Source: Puccinia triticina (Eukaryota; Basidiomycota; Pucciniomycetes; Pucciniales; Pucciniaceae). Taken from it: a stretch of 64,000 nucleotides of DNA. A model generated the notes under the pieces. It was not told the origin of the DNA and did not search any database. It saw nothing but the letters and a program-made list of their open reading frames with translations. The translations under genes were made by a program, and so were the position numbers. Shown in pieces: positions 53,359-63,627 of the stretch (within the stretch, counting starts at the first letter, position 1; every line of letters starts with the position of its first letter). The stretch is from the NCBI RefSeq assembly GCF_026914185.1, contig NC_070567.1, positions 5,172,001-5,236,000 of the forward strand, in the 5' to 3' direction.

Positions 53359-55011
53359 ATGTGGAACCAGCTCGCCACCCGCTCCCTCCTCCGCTCCGAG
53401 CCCCGTCGATCAGCTCCAGTGCGTCGGCTCACGCCCGCCGTCCTCCCCCAGCCAGCGCCGCTCCGCACACACGCCACCGCCCCGCCCAGCACCCTCGACA
53501 GTCTCGGCCCTGCCGCCCATCTCACCCGCCGATGGACCAAGGAGCAGGTCAAGGACGTCTACGACAGCCCCTTGATGGAGCTCGTCTTCCGAGCAGTTGC
53601 GTCTCTTCCCACAGACGGACTCCCCCATCACGCCAAAAGACTGACGCATGTGCTCCTCCGCCAGGCTACCACCCATCGGGCCTACCATGACCCAAGCAAG
53701 GTCCAACTGTGCACCCTTCTCAACATCAAGTCAGTTATGTCTTCTCGGGAAACCCTGTGACTCATGCTCACCTGTTTTTCATGTGGTCCGAATCGTAGGA
53801 CTGGCGGCTGCACCGAAGATTGCTCTTATTGCGCCCAATCTTCTCGCTATTCGACCGGCCTCGAAGCCTCTAAGCTGATCGACATCGAGCCTGTCCTAGC
53901 GTCCGTTCAACTGTCTTTAGAGAAAAAAATCACCCACATTTCCTTGAATCAACACTGATCGAGCCTCTTGCGATTTGCCTCAGTGAAGCGCGGAAAGCTA
54001 AGGCTAACGGATCGACTCGCTTCTGTATGGGCGCCGCATGGAGAGACATGAATGGCCGAAAGAACGGCTTCAAGAAGATCTTGGAGATGGTCAAGGAAGT
54101 CAGGTGAGTCCCACGACCACCGACGCACCACCACCCAACATCCAGCTCCTGAGCCCAGCTGATGACCATGGCTTCTAAACAAAAAACCCAGAGCGATGGG
54201 GATGGAAGTGTGCACGACGCTCGGAATGCTATCGGCGGAGCAAGCGGCGCAACTGAAGGAAGCCGGGCTGACGGCGTACAACCACAACTTGGACACCTCG
54301 CGGGAGTACTATGGGAAAGTGATCACGACGCGGTCGTACGACGAGCGCCTGGAGACGCTGGCGAATGTGCGCGACGCCGGCTTGTCGGTCTGTTCCGGCG
54401 GGATCATCGGGCTCGGCGAGGCCGACGAGGACCGGATCGCCTTGATCTGCCAGATGAGCCAGCTCCCTGCGCCCCCCGAATCTTTCCCCGTCAACGCTCT
54501 CGTGCCTATCCCCGGAACCCCTCTGGGGGAGAACGAGCGCGTCAGCTTCCACGAAATCTTGCGCACTATCGCCACCGCTAGAATCGTCCTCCCAACGTAC
54601 GCTTCTCTCCCCCCCCTCTTTCTCTTCCCTCTTCTCTCCCCGTACTGACATTCCATCTCGACAGATCGATCGTCCGGTTCGCGGCGGGAAGAAACACCTT
54701 CAGCGAGGCCGAACAAGCGATGTGTTTCATGGCCGGCGCGTAAGTATCTTCAACCCTTCCCCCCCGCGACAGAATATTGAGGATGGTTTATGGTGTGTAG
54801 GAATGCAATCTTTACGGGCGAGAAGATGTTGACGACGCCGACGTCCGGCTGGGATGAAGACATCTCGATGTTCAGTCGCTGGGGCATCACGCCCTTAGGC
54901 TCCTTCGCCGCGGACAAATCCCAGGACGCTTCTTCTTCTTCCAGCGCCGAGACTATCGCCGATAGCCGCGCGAGCAGCGCCCAGGCTCCGGCGGTCCAGA
55001 TCACCGCCTGA
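53359..55011 (+). CDS. BIO2: Biotin synthase (radical SAM), mitochondrial
   Basis: It inserts sulfur into dethiobiotin to form biotin, the last step of the pathway, in mitochondria. Exons 53359-53595, 53665-53729, 53799-53912, 53984-54103, 54192-54596, 54665-54739 and 54801-55011 give 408 residues with consistent phase. An Arg-rich, acid-free N-terminus ([20 protein letters not shown]) suits a mitochondrial presequence. The radical SAM cluster motif is Cys 105, 109 and 112 in [13 protein letters not shown]. Further signatures are [55 protein letters not shown] and RFAAGR, and GEKMLTTPT lies close to the C-terminus. Length is normal. Introns 1 and 3 have weak donors (GTTGCG, GTCTTT), so those two junctions are the least sure. 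Confidence 0.95.
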
Positions 55012-55585
55012 CCTTCCCCATCTCTGTGACCCTCTTCTCCTAGCATTGATATGTCTACGTTTTCTTGTACTTGTGGTGTGGCTATACCTCTCTCTCGCTC
55101 TCCTCCTGAACATACCCTCACTGATGTTCTTGCAAAAAAAAAGCTCATATGCATACACGGGCTCGAAAGAAAACCAGAATATGTGCCTGTTCTCAAACTG
55201 TTGTATGCAGAGATCTTGCGTGATATACCAGCTGTTGTTGATGTACACATATATCCATACATGACCATATATGAATCTCTTGATTTGGCTTCAGTTTTGT
55301 GTATGCATCAGAACTCCGGCCAAGTAACCAATGAAACACCAATGAAATTGGCAAAAGAAGATGGACAAAAAAGGGGTACTTGGGATTGCCTTTGACTAAA
55401 ATCTACAATACATGTTGCGACAAACTGAAGCAACAGAAGCAAGCATTGAGTGTGTGTTGGAAGGATTAATTGCAACATGGAGAGAGACATGAAGAAAATA
55501 AGAAAAACAGAAATACTAACCTGAAGCAGCAGAAGCAAGTGTTGAGCCTGTGTTGGAAGGATGAGGAAAGGTCCAACCAACACTC
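55012..55585. other. BIO2 3' flank, no recognised gene
   Basis: A 114-codon ORF (55051-55395) crosses this stretch but shows no known motif. Two copies of AGCAGAAGCAAG with TTGAG and GTGTTGGAAGGAT (55430-55470; 55520-55560) form a short direct repeat of about 90-bp spacing. Confidence 0.4.
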
Positions 55586-55771
55586 ACTGCAAGAAAAACT
55601 CTAGAAACCGCTTGCAGTTGAGATGCAAGAGCTCAAGGCAAGCTGTGCCTCATGCAAGAATCAAGCACTGATTGAATACATGGACATTGCATAATTCATA
55701 CAAGAGTGAGGCTAAGGTACAAAAAAACTGCGTACAGGCTCCAAAATACTGATTTGATACCTGTGAAAATT

Positions 55772-55980
55772 CCCCTTTCATGTGCACATACCCTTTTCAT
55801 GTGCACATACCCCTTTTATATGCATTCACCCCTTTCATAATATGTATATACCCCTTTATGTGCACATACCCCTTTCATGTGCGTGGATCCCTTTCATGTG
55901 CGTGTATCCCTTTCATGTGCGTGTATCCCTTTCATGTGCGTGTATCCCTTTCTTGTGCGTGTATCCCTTTCACAATGTGT
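55772..55980 (+). repeat. CCCTTTCATGTGC minisatellite, left block
   Basis: About ten 18-20-bp units of CATACCCCTTTCATGTGCA or GTATCCCTTTCATGTGCGT. The same unit type continues in the same orientation after the foldback at 56672. Confidence 0.85.
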
Positions 55981-55981
55981 A

Positions 55982-56669
55982 CAGTGCCCGGAAGAAAGTT
56001 TTCATTAAATTTCTTTTGACAAGAACACATACAAACCATGCCTGCCAATTTCTGATTTATTAGGAGGATGGACAGAAAGGTTCCAAAAGAATGAATATAA
56101 GTAATGTTTTTGGAAAAAATAAGTGCATACTAGCTGAAAATATTTTTTTCATTAAATGATAATTTTGGAAAATCTTTAATACTATTCCAAAAAAATCGTG
56201 AATAATCAGAATCAATAGACTGAAATGTGACGTGAATGATAATAAATGAAAAAAATGAATCCCAAAATCCATCCTAAATTTTAGTTTGCAGTGAAAACAC
56301 CTCAGACACTGTTTTTTTGTTACCTGCAGTGCAAATTTGCAATTTTTGAGGTACTTTCCCTGCCCACAAAAATTTAGGATGGATTTTGGGATTCATTTTT
56401 TTCATTTATTATCATTCACGTCACATGTCAGTCTATTGATTCTGATTATTCACGATTTTTCTGGAATAGTATTAAAGATTTTCCAAAATTATCATTTAAT
56501 GAAAAAAATATTTTCAGCTAGTATGCACTTATTTTTTCCAAAAACATTACTTATATTCATTCTTTTGGAACCTTTCTGTCCATCCTCCTAATAAATCAGA
56601 AATTAGCAGGCATGGTTTGTATGTGTTCTTGTCAAAAGAAATTTAATGAAAACTTTCTTCTGGGCACTG
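55982..56669. mobile_element. TA-flanked foldback element, 688 bp
   Basis: CAGTGCCCGGAAGAAAG at the left and CTTTCTTCTGGGCACTG at the right are flanked by TA (55980-55981 and 56670-56671), as for Tc1/mariner-type insertions. The arms are about 300 bp and nearly perfect, around a central 90 bp. Both arms show the same mirror ORF, which is not evidence for a gene. Confidence 0.7.
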
Positions 56670-56671
56670 TA

Positions 56672-56935
56672 CATACCCCTTTCATCATGCATTCATGACC
56701 CTTTCATGTTTACATGTCCCCTTTGAGGTTTTTACATCCCTTCCAATGCCCCTTTCATCATTCAGGTTTACATATCCCTTTCATGTGCAAATACCCCTTA
56801 CTGCACATACCCCTTTCATGCATACATACCCCTTTCATGCATGCATACCCATGTCATCATGTGCACATATCCCTTTTATGTGTTAATACACCTTCTCACA
56901 TTCCCCTTTCATGCTTACATATTCCTGTCATATAC
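56672..56935 (+). repeat. CCCTTTCATGTGC minisatellite, right block
   Basis: More diverged units of the repeat at 55772-55980, in the same orientation, so the foldback inserted into a single array. Confidence 0.75.
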
Positions 56936-57147
56936 TAAAATCAAATAAAAGGGTGCTCAGGGGGATGCTCATTTTCAAGGTTGAAAATTTGCCTCAGCCT
57001 ACTGCATGAGCACTAGATAATGAACAAGGTACAAGCTCAAGGTGCACCAGCATGGAATTTGGGTGCTTGACTCCAGCTTGAGCTGAGGCTTGATTCAAGC
57101 TTGCTTCATCTCAAATGCAAGCAGTTGCTAGAGTTTTTCTTGCAGTG

Positions 57148-57873
57148 GTACCGCTGCTCCAGGTTATATAGAGATTTGAAAATGAGAAATAAGGTGTCAC
57201 AGCCTGTGACATACAGGTGAAATGAAAGATTGAAGCATACAACTGATTACCCACCTCAACAATACACTCCCCCACTGCACACCAATCCTACCCTTGGATG
57301 GCCATTCATTCTTGCACACCAGACCTGGACTTCCTGAAGCTCAAGAGTGGACTAGAGTATGTGTGGATGCAGGGTACATGCACTGGGAGAGAACATGCTC
57401 TGCATGCAGCTCTAATGGTAAACCTGTGTGCAAGAGCTTCCAGACTGATCAGAGAAAATCAGCTTTTCTTTTTGAGATCTGAGGCAGAAGTTTGGGATAC
57501 TGATCTCCCCCCCGCACCATCCATTTCTTTCATGCAGGGAGACGCTTACGTGCCCCCTCCCCTGTAGTGTGTAAGCCACAACCTCTCTGTCGCCAACCAC
57601 CATTGCCAACCTCTTATCAGCAATCCCACTTGGGATCCCCAATAATCATTCCTTTACATTCATTGGTTCCCACGTAGCTATTCTGTTTTAATTCTCCAAA
57701 CCCAACTCAGCCAACCCATGCTCCGCAAGCCTGTAGACGACCTAACACCTGCAACAGTTTATCTCAACACACACCCCTGTTTGCCCCCTATTCCTCGTCT
57801 TCAACCACCCCACTTGCACTCGACCTCCACCGACCGGTCCCTCCCTTTTATAGGGGGGGGGAGGGGGGGAGAT
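57148..57873 (+). other. Internal remnant of LTR element C
   Basis: The sequence before the LTR ends in a purine tract (TATAGGGGGGGGAGGGGGGA). ORF 57298-57567 is open but has no clear motif. The 5' part of the element, including its gag module and 5' LTR, is not recognisable. Confidence 0.45.
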
Positions 57874-58183
57874 TGTGAAGCCCCCCTTGACATTGGGTCT
57901 TCACACGAGGGGTTATGGGATCACCTAACCCCCCCCTGCGAGACTCGTACTTAGACTGGACCTTGCTCTCCCCTAGTCAAGCAGAGACCTGATCTCTCTC
58001 AACTAGGTGAGCACCTTTTCCTCTTGATTTGTCTGTGTACCTAGCCAGAGAGATCTGATCTCTCTTGACTAGCCCTTTGCAAATCTAGCTACCCAGTTTG
58101 GAACTAGAACTCAGACAGCCTTTGCCTTGTCTTTGCGCCTTGTTCTTTGTCGTCTTCAGTGAGGGTTCATTGAACCCTTACAG
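57874..58183 (+). repeat. LTR of element C (310 bp)
   Basis: TGTGAAGCCC to ACCCTTACA. Stem-loop 57973-58006 (CTAGT with ACTAG, AGAGA with TCTCT) abuts GTGAG at 58007. A second core copy lies at 58044-58072, and a terminal hairpin GAGGGTTCA/TGAACCCTT at 58162-58180 precedes ACA. The same plan as LTRs A and B with different sequence. Confidence 0.7.
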
Positions 58184-58580
58184 GCCGGCAAAACGACCGG
58201 TAACCAAGAGGAGTACGCACTCCTCTTGATGGCTGGCCCAAGGCCCGTTCATTGGCAGGAGTACATACACACTTCCCTCAATGGACAGCACAGACCGGGC
58301 ATTGAGGTGCATGTACTCCTCTCAACGCCGGCCTGCATTGGCATTGAGAGGAGTATGGATTCCTCCTCCCAATGACCGGTCCTTGTGCTGGTCATCAAGA
58401 GGATTGTGGACTCCTCCTCCCAATGACCAGTTGTTATGCTGGTCATTGAGAGGAGTGTGGACAACTCTCAATGGCCGGCACAAGGACTCGGTCCTTGGGC
58501 CAGCCATCAAGAGGAGTGCGTACTCCTCTTGGTGACCGGTCGTTGTGCTGGCCATCAAGAGGTGTGGTGTGTGTATGTAC
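58184..58580. repeat. Palindromic GACCGGT/CATCAAGAGGAG minisatellite
   Basis: It starts immediately after the LTR. Units contain TGACCGGT, GCTGGTCAT and GAGAGGAGT. The vocabulary is that of 7960-9270 and 62397-62695. Confidence 0.75.
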
Positions 58581-58794
58581 ATACCCTGGTGGCCGGCTGA
58601 TGGACAGCCAGCCAAGTGTTGCGCAGGGTTCAAAACCCCACTGAATAGTCAGATGTTGCTGCGGTCTGCAGTGACATCGAGATGCCCGCAGTGTGATTAA
58701 GACAACATGCCAATGGGGACTTCCTGCAACAGTAAGTCAATATAGGGATGGTAGACCCCTTACCACCTGCGGGATTCAGCCATCGGAAACTTGT

Positions 58795-59008
58795 ACCAAG
58801 AGTGTCCAATGGTTGAACTGTCATAACATCCTTTGGACACTCCAGCCCAAGTGTCCAATGGATGGTGATGTATGGTGTCCATTGGACACTCTTGATCAAG
58901 AGGATCAAGAGTGTCCGATGGACAATGGTTTTTGGTGTCCATCGGACACTCCAGACAGAGCGTCTGATGGATGCTGAAGTTTTGGACCCAAAATGTTGAG
59001 AGTCAAGT
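58795..59008. repeat. Palindromic GTGTCCAATGGA repeats, left block
   Basis: GAGTGTCCAATGG and CCATTGGACACTC alternate several times, with variants such as TCCGATGGAC. A second block lies at 59535-59750, so the middle may be flanked by these repeats. Confidence 0.65.
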
Positions 59009-59046
59009 TTGCTCCTTGACTTGAGCTCCTGTCACTCGAAACAAAC

Positions 59047-59574
59047 ATGTCATGCAAATATCACTGGACACGCTTTGCCTCTTGGTTTTCCTCTAGACTC
59101 TCAAATTTTCTTCTGGCTCATCTCACGATCTCGGTCATCTGTCTTGCTCATCCTCGTTTCCAACTCAAGTCCGCGCTCATCAAACTCGACCGGAAGATTT
59201 CTCACACTGAATTTCTCATCGCCAAATCCAACAAATTTGACTCGCTTAAATACTTGACATCTCTCACTCCTTCTCACTTTCCTCCGGGGAAATCGCTCGA
59301 CTTATCTCTTGACAATATCATTGATAGTCTCAAAAAATCTTCAAACTTCCTGACTATCCGTTCCTCCAGAAGACCGCATCTCCAATCAGTCTTCAAATCC
59401 TTCAAAGCCTCAAGACTCCCTCACTCAACTCTTTTCTTCGGTCTCTGCTCTTTCTTCCTCATCATTATATCATCTCATCTTTTTGTCGTGCTCAGCTTCT
59501 TTGTTGTGTTTGCCTTCAGTTTGATTCTTAACACAAAAGATGTCCATTGGACACTCCTGATTGCGAGTGTCTGA
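59047..59574 (+). CDS. Hypothetical ORF, 175 codons
   Basis: Open from ATG at 59047. The middle is Lys/Ser/Leu-rich (KSALIKLDRKISHTEFLIAK). A strongly hydrophobic stretch (FLIIISSHLFVVLSFFVVF) lies near the end. No motif is recognised. It lies between two blocks of GTGTCC palindromic repeats, and its last codons are within the repeat. It may be a captured fragment or chance. Confidence 0.2.
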   Translation: MSCKYHWTRFASWFSSRLSNFLLAHLTISVICLAHPRFQLKSALIKLDRKISHTEFLIAKSNKFDSLKYLTSLTPSHFPPGKSLDLSLDNIIDSLKKSSNFLTIRSSRRPHLQSVFKSFKASRLPHSTLFFGLCSFFLIIISSHLFVVLSFFVVFAFSLILNTKDVHWTLLIASV

Positions 59575-59755
59575 TGGACATTTTTTTTTGGTGTCTGACT
59601 GATGGATTGGAGGGCCAAGCATCATCTGGACGCATCTGGAAACGTCTGAAGTGATGCTCAGCGCACCTTGTGTCCGCTGGATGCCCCCCGGACATCCTCT
59701 GGACACTCCTCAGTCAGAAACGTCCGCGGGATGCAGGGCATTTCCAGAAATGCGC
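59535..59755. repeat. Palindromic GTGTCC repeats, right block
   Basis: GATGTCCATTGGACACTC, GTGTCTGATGGAC and TGTCCGCTGGATG. The same family as 58795-59008. It ends near CCTGTGGTGTATAGG, which resembles the MITE termini at 38.2-40.1 kb. Confidence 0.55.
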
Positions 59756-59759
59756 CCTG

Positions 59760-60405
59760 TGGTGTATAGGCTGGTGCAAAAAAAAAGGAAAAATTATAGT
59801 GGGGAGAGGCCCTCCTTTTATGTTGGAGGATGAGGGATTTCTGCTGCAGGAAGCTCCTTGTGAGGGATTTCTGCTGCAGGGGTTCTCACCTACACAGCCT
59901 CTCTACACAGCCACAAATACAAACAACACAGCTTTGCTGTGCTAGATACACTTAAACTCCACAGCCAAACATTTATGATGTACAAACTGACAAACAAATA
60001 CACAGCCTTCAGCAGAAGGTTCTGTGAAGGCTGGACCAGATACACCCTATCTCCACCTCCAAACAACACAGCCTCCTGATAGGCTCCTCCTTAAACAAAC
60101 AAATACAAAGCCTCCAACCAAAGACACTGTGCAGGCTGTGTTAGATACCTTCTAACTCCACCTCCAAACAACACAGCCTCCTGATAGACTGTTCCATGAC
60201 CAAACACCTGCCTAGAATGCAAGTACCCTTTCCCGCCCAGAATTATGGGGTCTGGGGCTCTCATCTTCTTCCTCCTGTTCCTTCCTTCCTTCCTTCTTCC
60301 TGCACGCTCCTTCCTTCCGTTTCTGGTTGAGAGTAGTCCTTACTACAAATACTTCCTTGGTTTGTTATATGTGCCTAACTGTTGATGTGATACTATCTCC
60401 TCCTC
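59760..60405. other. Gene-free stretch with short tandem repeats
   Basis: GGGATTTCTGCTGCAGG occurs twice (59831, 59863), and CCTCCAAACAACACAGCCTCC twice (60055, 60160), the latter within units of about 105 bp. No coding signal is seen before the helicase remnant. Confidence 0.55.
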
Positions 60406-62307
60406 TTGTATGATGACTGTACTGTCTCCACCCTCTGTTGTATACTTTTTGGCATTGACACAGGCACAGAACACCACACCGCTTGGCAATTATTTAAGTT
60501 CCTGCTTTCAGACAGGTCACCCGCTGTGACTTGGCTTGCCATCCACAATGATGATAAACAGTTGATCTACTTCAAGGATGGCAGTGACATAGCCCACAAA
60601 CTAAAAGTAACTGAACCAGATGAAACAACCCTAACAGCCTTCTTTGAGGCAAACACAAACAACAATGTTGGCACAAAATGAGTCCATGCTAGATTGTTTT
60701 TCTACAAAGAAATGCCGGAATACTTCACATGGGACAAAGCAAAAAAAAAAAAGGAAACCTTGCCAACACAAAACTGCTGCCATCGGAAGGGCGTTCTCCA
60801 TCTCCTTCAACGCCGGCGAGAAGTTCAACCTCCATACTCTATTGCTCCACAGAAAAGGCTCAACGTTTTTTGTTGACTTAAGGACCGTCAATGGGATTTT
60901 CTCACCAAAACATCAGACTGCTTGCAATCTCTTGGGATTGTTGGTTAATGATGTACTCTATGACAACCCTCTCAAGGAAGCCTCGACTTGCCGGACTAGA
61001 TTCGAGCTTCGGCACTTCTTTGCGCTCATGCTCGTGTTGTCCCCACCTTCTAACCCTTCGCTGCTTTATCAGAACAACTGAGAACCATTGACCAATGACC
61101 TAATGAAGCTCGACCGGAAGGACCGGAATGGTACTATTTTAAGTCCAACTTGAAGGCGAATCTTTGGGCTTTTCAAACTCGAAGAAGCTTTACAGGGGAT
61201 GAACTCCTCCCTTACGCGGGCCGGGATTCTGCTTTCCAAGGGAGACAAAAGAAGAATTCAACACTTCACCATCTCTCCCGGCGAAACAGAATCTCTTGAA
61301 AGTATCACCTGCAGGTTAGACGATTGCCGGTCACGGTTCAATACAGGGCAAGAACTTTTCTTTTCAACCATCAAGCGGACTTTGGACACCGCCAAGGGAC
61401 AAATATTTTACTTGGACGGACCTGGCGGGACGGGCAAGAATTATCTTCTCAATTCTCTAATTGACCTTTGCAAATCTCTCGGCAAAAGATCCGTAGTCGC
61501 TGCATCTTCAGGAGTGGCGGCTCTCCTACTCGGCCAAACAGCACACTTCACCTTTGGCATTCCTATTGATCTCAAGCCCAAAATAGAGTGCTCATTTGAA
61601 ACACAGCACAAGCTAGGACTCGAGCTTGCAAACGTTGAACTCTTAATTTGGGATGAAATAGTAACAATTCACCAATACACAATTGAGGCAGTCGACAACT
61701 CTCCGTAGGTGTCGTAAGTCAAACAAACCATTTGGTGGGAAGCTTGTGATCTTTTTGGGAGACTTCAGGCAAATCTTGCCCGTGGTCAAGTTCAATGAGT
61801 TTCCGCCTTCATACAACGCTCCACTCAAATTGTCGCTTCTCTGGCGGTTGATTAAGACATTCCACCTCACACAGAACATGAGGATTCAAATTGACGACGA
61901 ACAATCCAACGAGGCACAACAGAATGTAGAGTTTGTAACTTTGCTTCTAGGGAACCGGCCAGCACAAAGACTATCACATTGTCCAAATGCCCCAAGTTGC
62001 TCAATTTTCAACCCCAAACAAAGACGAAGCAAACAGGAAGCTAATTGATTTTGTTTACACTGAATTATCAACTCCGCCTTTAAACAACCTCTCTTGCGAC
62101 GTGGACTACCTGTCCAAGAGATGTATTCTAGCCCCATTAAATGGCGGTGTAAGGAAGTTAAACAAAGATGTTTTGGCTTGGCTCACAACTCCACTGGTCG
62201 AGTGTTGTTCAATTGACTTTCCGGACCCAGAAGGCTTAGATAGTCTGCCCGAGGAGGTTCTTAACAAGCTAGTATCCCAAACTTCCCTCAACACCTCCTG
62301 CAACTGA
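60406..62307 (+). pseudogene. Helitron-type PIF1 helicase, C-terminal part, broken
   Basis: Fragments follow the order seen in Helitron RepHel proteins downstream of Rep: VTWLAIHNDDKQLIYFKDG (60520-60580), GRAFSISFNAGEKFNLHTLLL (60785-60850), DLRTVNGIF, then PIF1 motif I DGPGGTGKNYLL (61415-61450, Asn where Thr is normal), SSGVAALLLGQTAH, Walker B LLIWDEI (61640-61660), FGGKLVIFLGDFRQILPVV (61735-61790) and CILAPLN near 62130. Frame changes occur at about 60680, 61700 and 61960. The HUH Rep domain is missing, so the copy is 5'-truncated and dead. Its 3' hairpin end was not identified. Confidence 0.72.
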
Positions 62308-62396
62308 AGGTGGGGATGCTAATCAGAACATGGATATTGAAAAAGGTTTATGTAATGGTTCTCGCCTCACCTTGATGAGAATTGGGCACGGATCAA

Positions 62397-62695
62397 TTGA
62401 TGCTTCAGACCCTCTCAATGACCGGTCCGTACCGGGCATCGAGAGGGGTCTGTACTCTCGATGACCGGTCTGTATACCGGCCATCGAGAGGGATGTGTCC
62501 TCTCGAGGGACAAGCCGGTCATCGAGTGATCGATGACCGGTCTATACCGGCCATCGAGAGGGTTGTGTACTCTCGATAACCGGTCTCGACCGGGCATCTA
62601 GAGGGTTGCGTACTCTCGATGGCCGGTCTATACCGGGCATCGAGAGGGTTGAATCCTCTCGATGGCCGGTCTATACCAGGTATCTAGAGGGTTGT
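62397..62695. repeat. Palindromic CTCTCGATGACCGGTC minisatellite
   Basis: About six units of CTCTCGATGACCGGTC...CCGGNCATCGAGAGG, each an inverted pair, with the spacer TGTGTACTCTCG between them. It follows the helicase remnant and may lie within the same Helitron. Confidence 0.8.
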
Positions 62696-63357
62696 AAATC
62701 TGGCAGGTATTCTGGCATCTCAAGCCTGCGGAAAAGCTTCTAAAGCTAAAAATTACAAGGTGAGTCAGATCTGGCTTTACAAGTGCCAGATCTGATTTTA
62801 CATGGCCGTGTAAATCGAAGGGAAGTCCTCCACTACTTTATTTTGTAAAAATGCTTTTATACTTAAAATATAAGCAATAAAAACTCTTCAGTTTTTACAA
62901 TTCTTACAGTGGGCATGCCCCCGGGGGACGGGCGTGCATTTATCAACGCCCCTTTGGGGGCGGGCACTTTGCGCCCAGGAGGAACTCAGGTAAGTATGGG
63001 GTTGGTCCTCATGATAGCTGGTTTGACCGGCCAATGTTATAAATGGTGTACACTCATTTGCGCCTCCTCCAATATGATTGGAGGGACGGAGCTAAGTTCG
63101 GCTCAAATATGACCTTTATGTATGTCAATGATATATCTTCCTTGCGCATATTTAACTTACAAGACTAACGATTGACCTAGACGCTGTGAATGTGACAACG
63201 AGGGGGTTATCTGGGAGATTATAAGGGACGGTTGTGATGGATTAGGAGGGAGACTACCAGGGAATCATTGTCCATCGTCATATTTGCTCGCAAGGAATGC
63301 AAATCAGATTGCTACTGATCGCTCGCTGTGACCGTAAACATGGGATGCGATGATTGA
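62696..63357. other. Gene-free stretch
   Basis: It includes the inverted pair CAGATCTGGC/GCCAGATCTG (62766-62803) and GGGCATGCCCCCGGGGG with CGCCCCTTTGGGGGCG (62915-62960), hairpins that could be a Helitron or transposon end. No gene was found. Confidence 0.4.
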
Positions 63358-63627
63358 TTAAGTACATCTACGGGTGCACATTGGACAGCATGCACGCGTG
63401 TTAACATCGAAGAACTTCGATTCCTGCAGCTGATTTTTGATAAGTATCATTGTTCCCCACACACAATATAAATACATTTGTAGTTTCAGTAGAGCCCGAA
63501 GATTTTCTGAAAACTGGGGATTTGGATAAGAGATATCTAGACTCACCGTAGGTGTAGAGTTGGCCGGCAAACTGCATGCAGCAATGATAAGGACAAGCAA
63601 AATGAGGGGGTTCGACATTTGTGACAT
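63358..63627 (-). CDS. Small secreted cysteine-rich protein, 48 aa, two exons
   Basis: Exon 1 (63627-63547) encodes 27 residues that look like a signal peptide: MSQMSNPLILLVLIIAACSL then PANS. A perfect donor GTGAGT follows at 63546. An acceptor CTGCAG ends at 63424, and exon 2 (63423-63358) encodes 21 residues ending ACCPMCTRRCT with four cysteines in the mature part. The intron is 123 nt, divisible by 3 without stops, so an 89-residue unspliced form is also open. Short secreted Cys-rich proteins are typical effector candidates or hydrophobin-like surface peptides; which one this is cannot be told. It may be a fragment. Confidence 0.5.
   Translation of the reverse strand: MSQMSNPLILLVLIIAACSLPANSTPTVSLDISYPNPQFSENLRALLKLQMYLYCVWGTMILIKNQLQESKFFDVNTRACCPMCTRRCT

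Larger units (their letters stand above)
55586..57147. mobile_element. TIR element with CACTG...CAGTG ends, 1.56 kb
   Basis: The left end CACTGCAAGAAAAACTCTAG and the right end CTAGAGTTTTTCTTGCAGTG are inverted, and similarity extends about 50 bp. A related right end lies at 27999-28112. The interior consists of two CCCTTTCATGTGC minisatellites around a foldback element, with no transposase. No target duplication is clear (ACT left, GTA right), so the family is open; CACTG ends occur in CMC elements. Confidence 0.6.

Noticed and set aside
53034..54716. Several long GC-rich ORFs opposite or beside BIO2
   Set aside because: They overlap the clearly recognisable biotin synthase exons in other frames.
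55051..55395. A 114-codon ORF downstream of BIO2
   Set aside because: The composition looks protein-like, but there is no motif, no intron evidence and it starts 40 bp after the BIO2 stop; it is left as unassigned 3' flank.
56060..56591. Two identical ORFs on opposite strands (70 and 84 codons), as a duplicated gene pair
   Set aside because: They are the two arms of a foldback element, so identity is structural.
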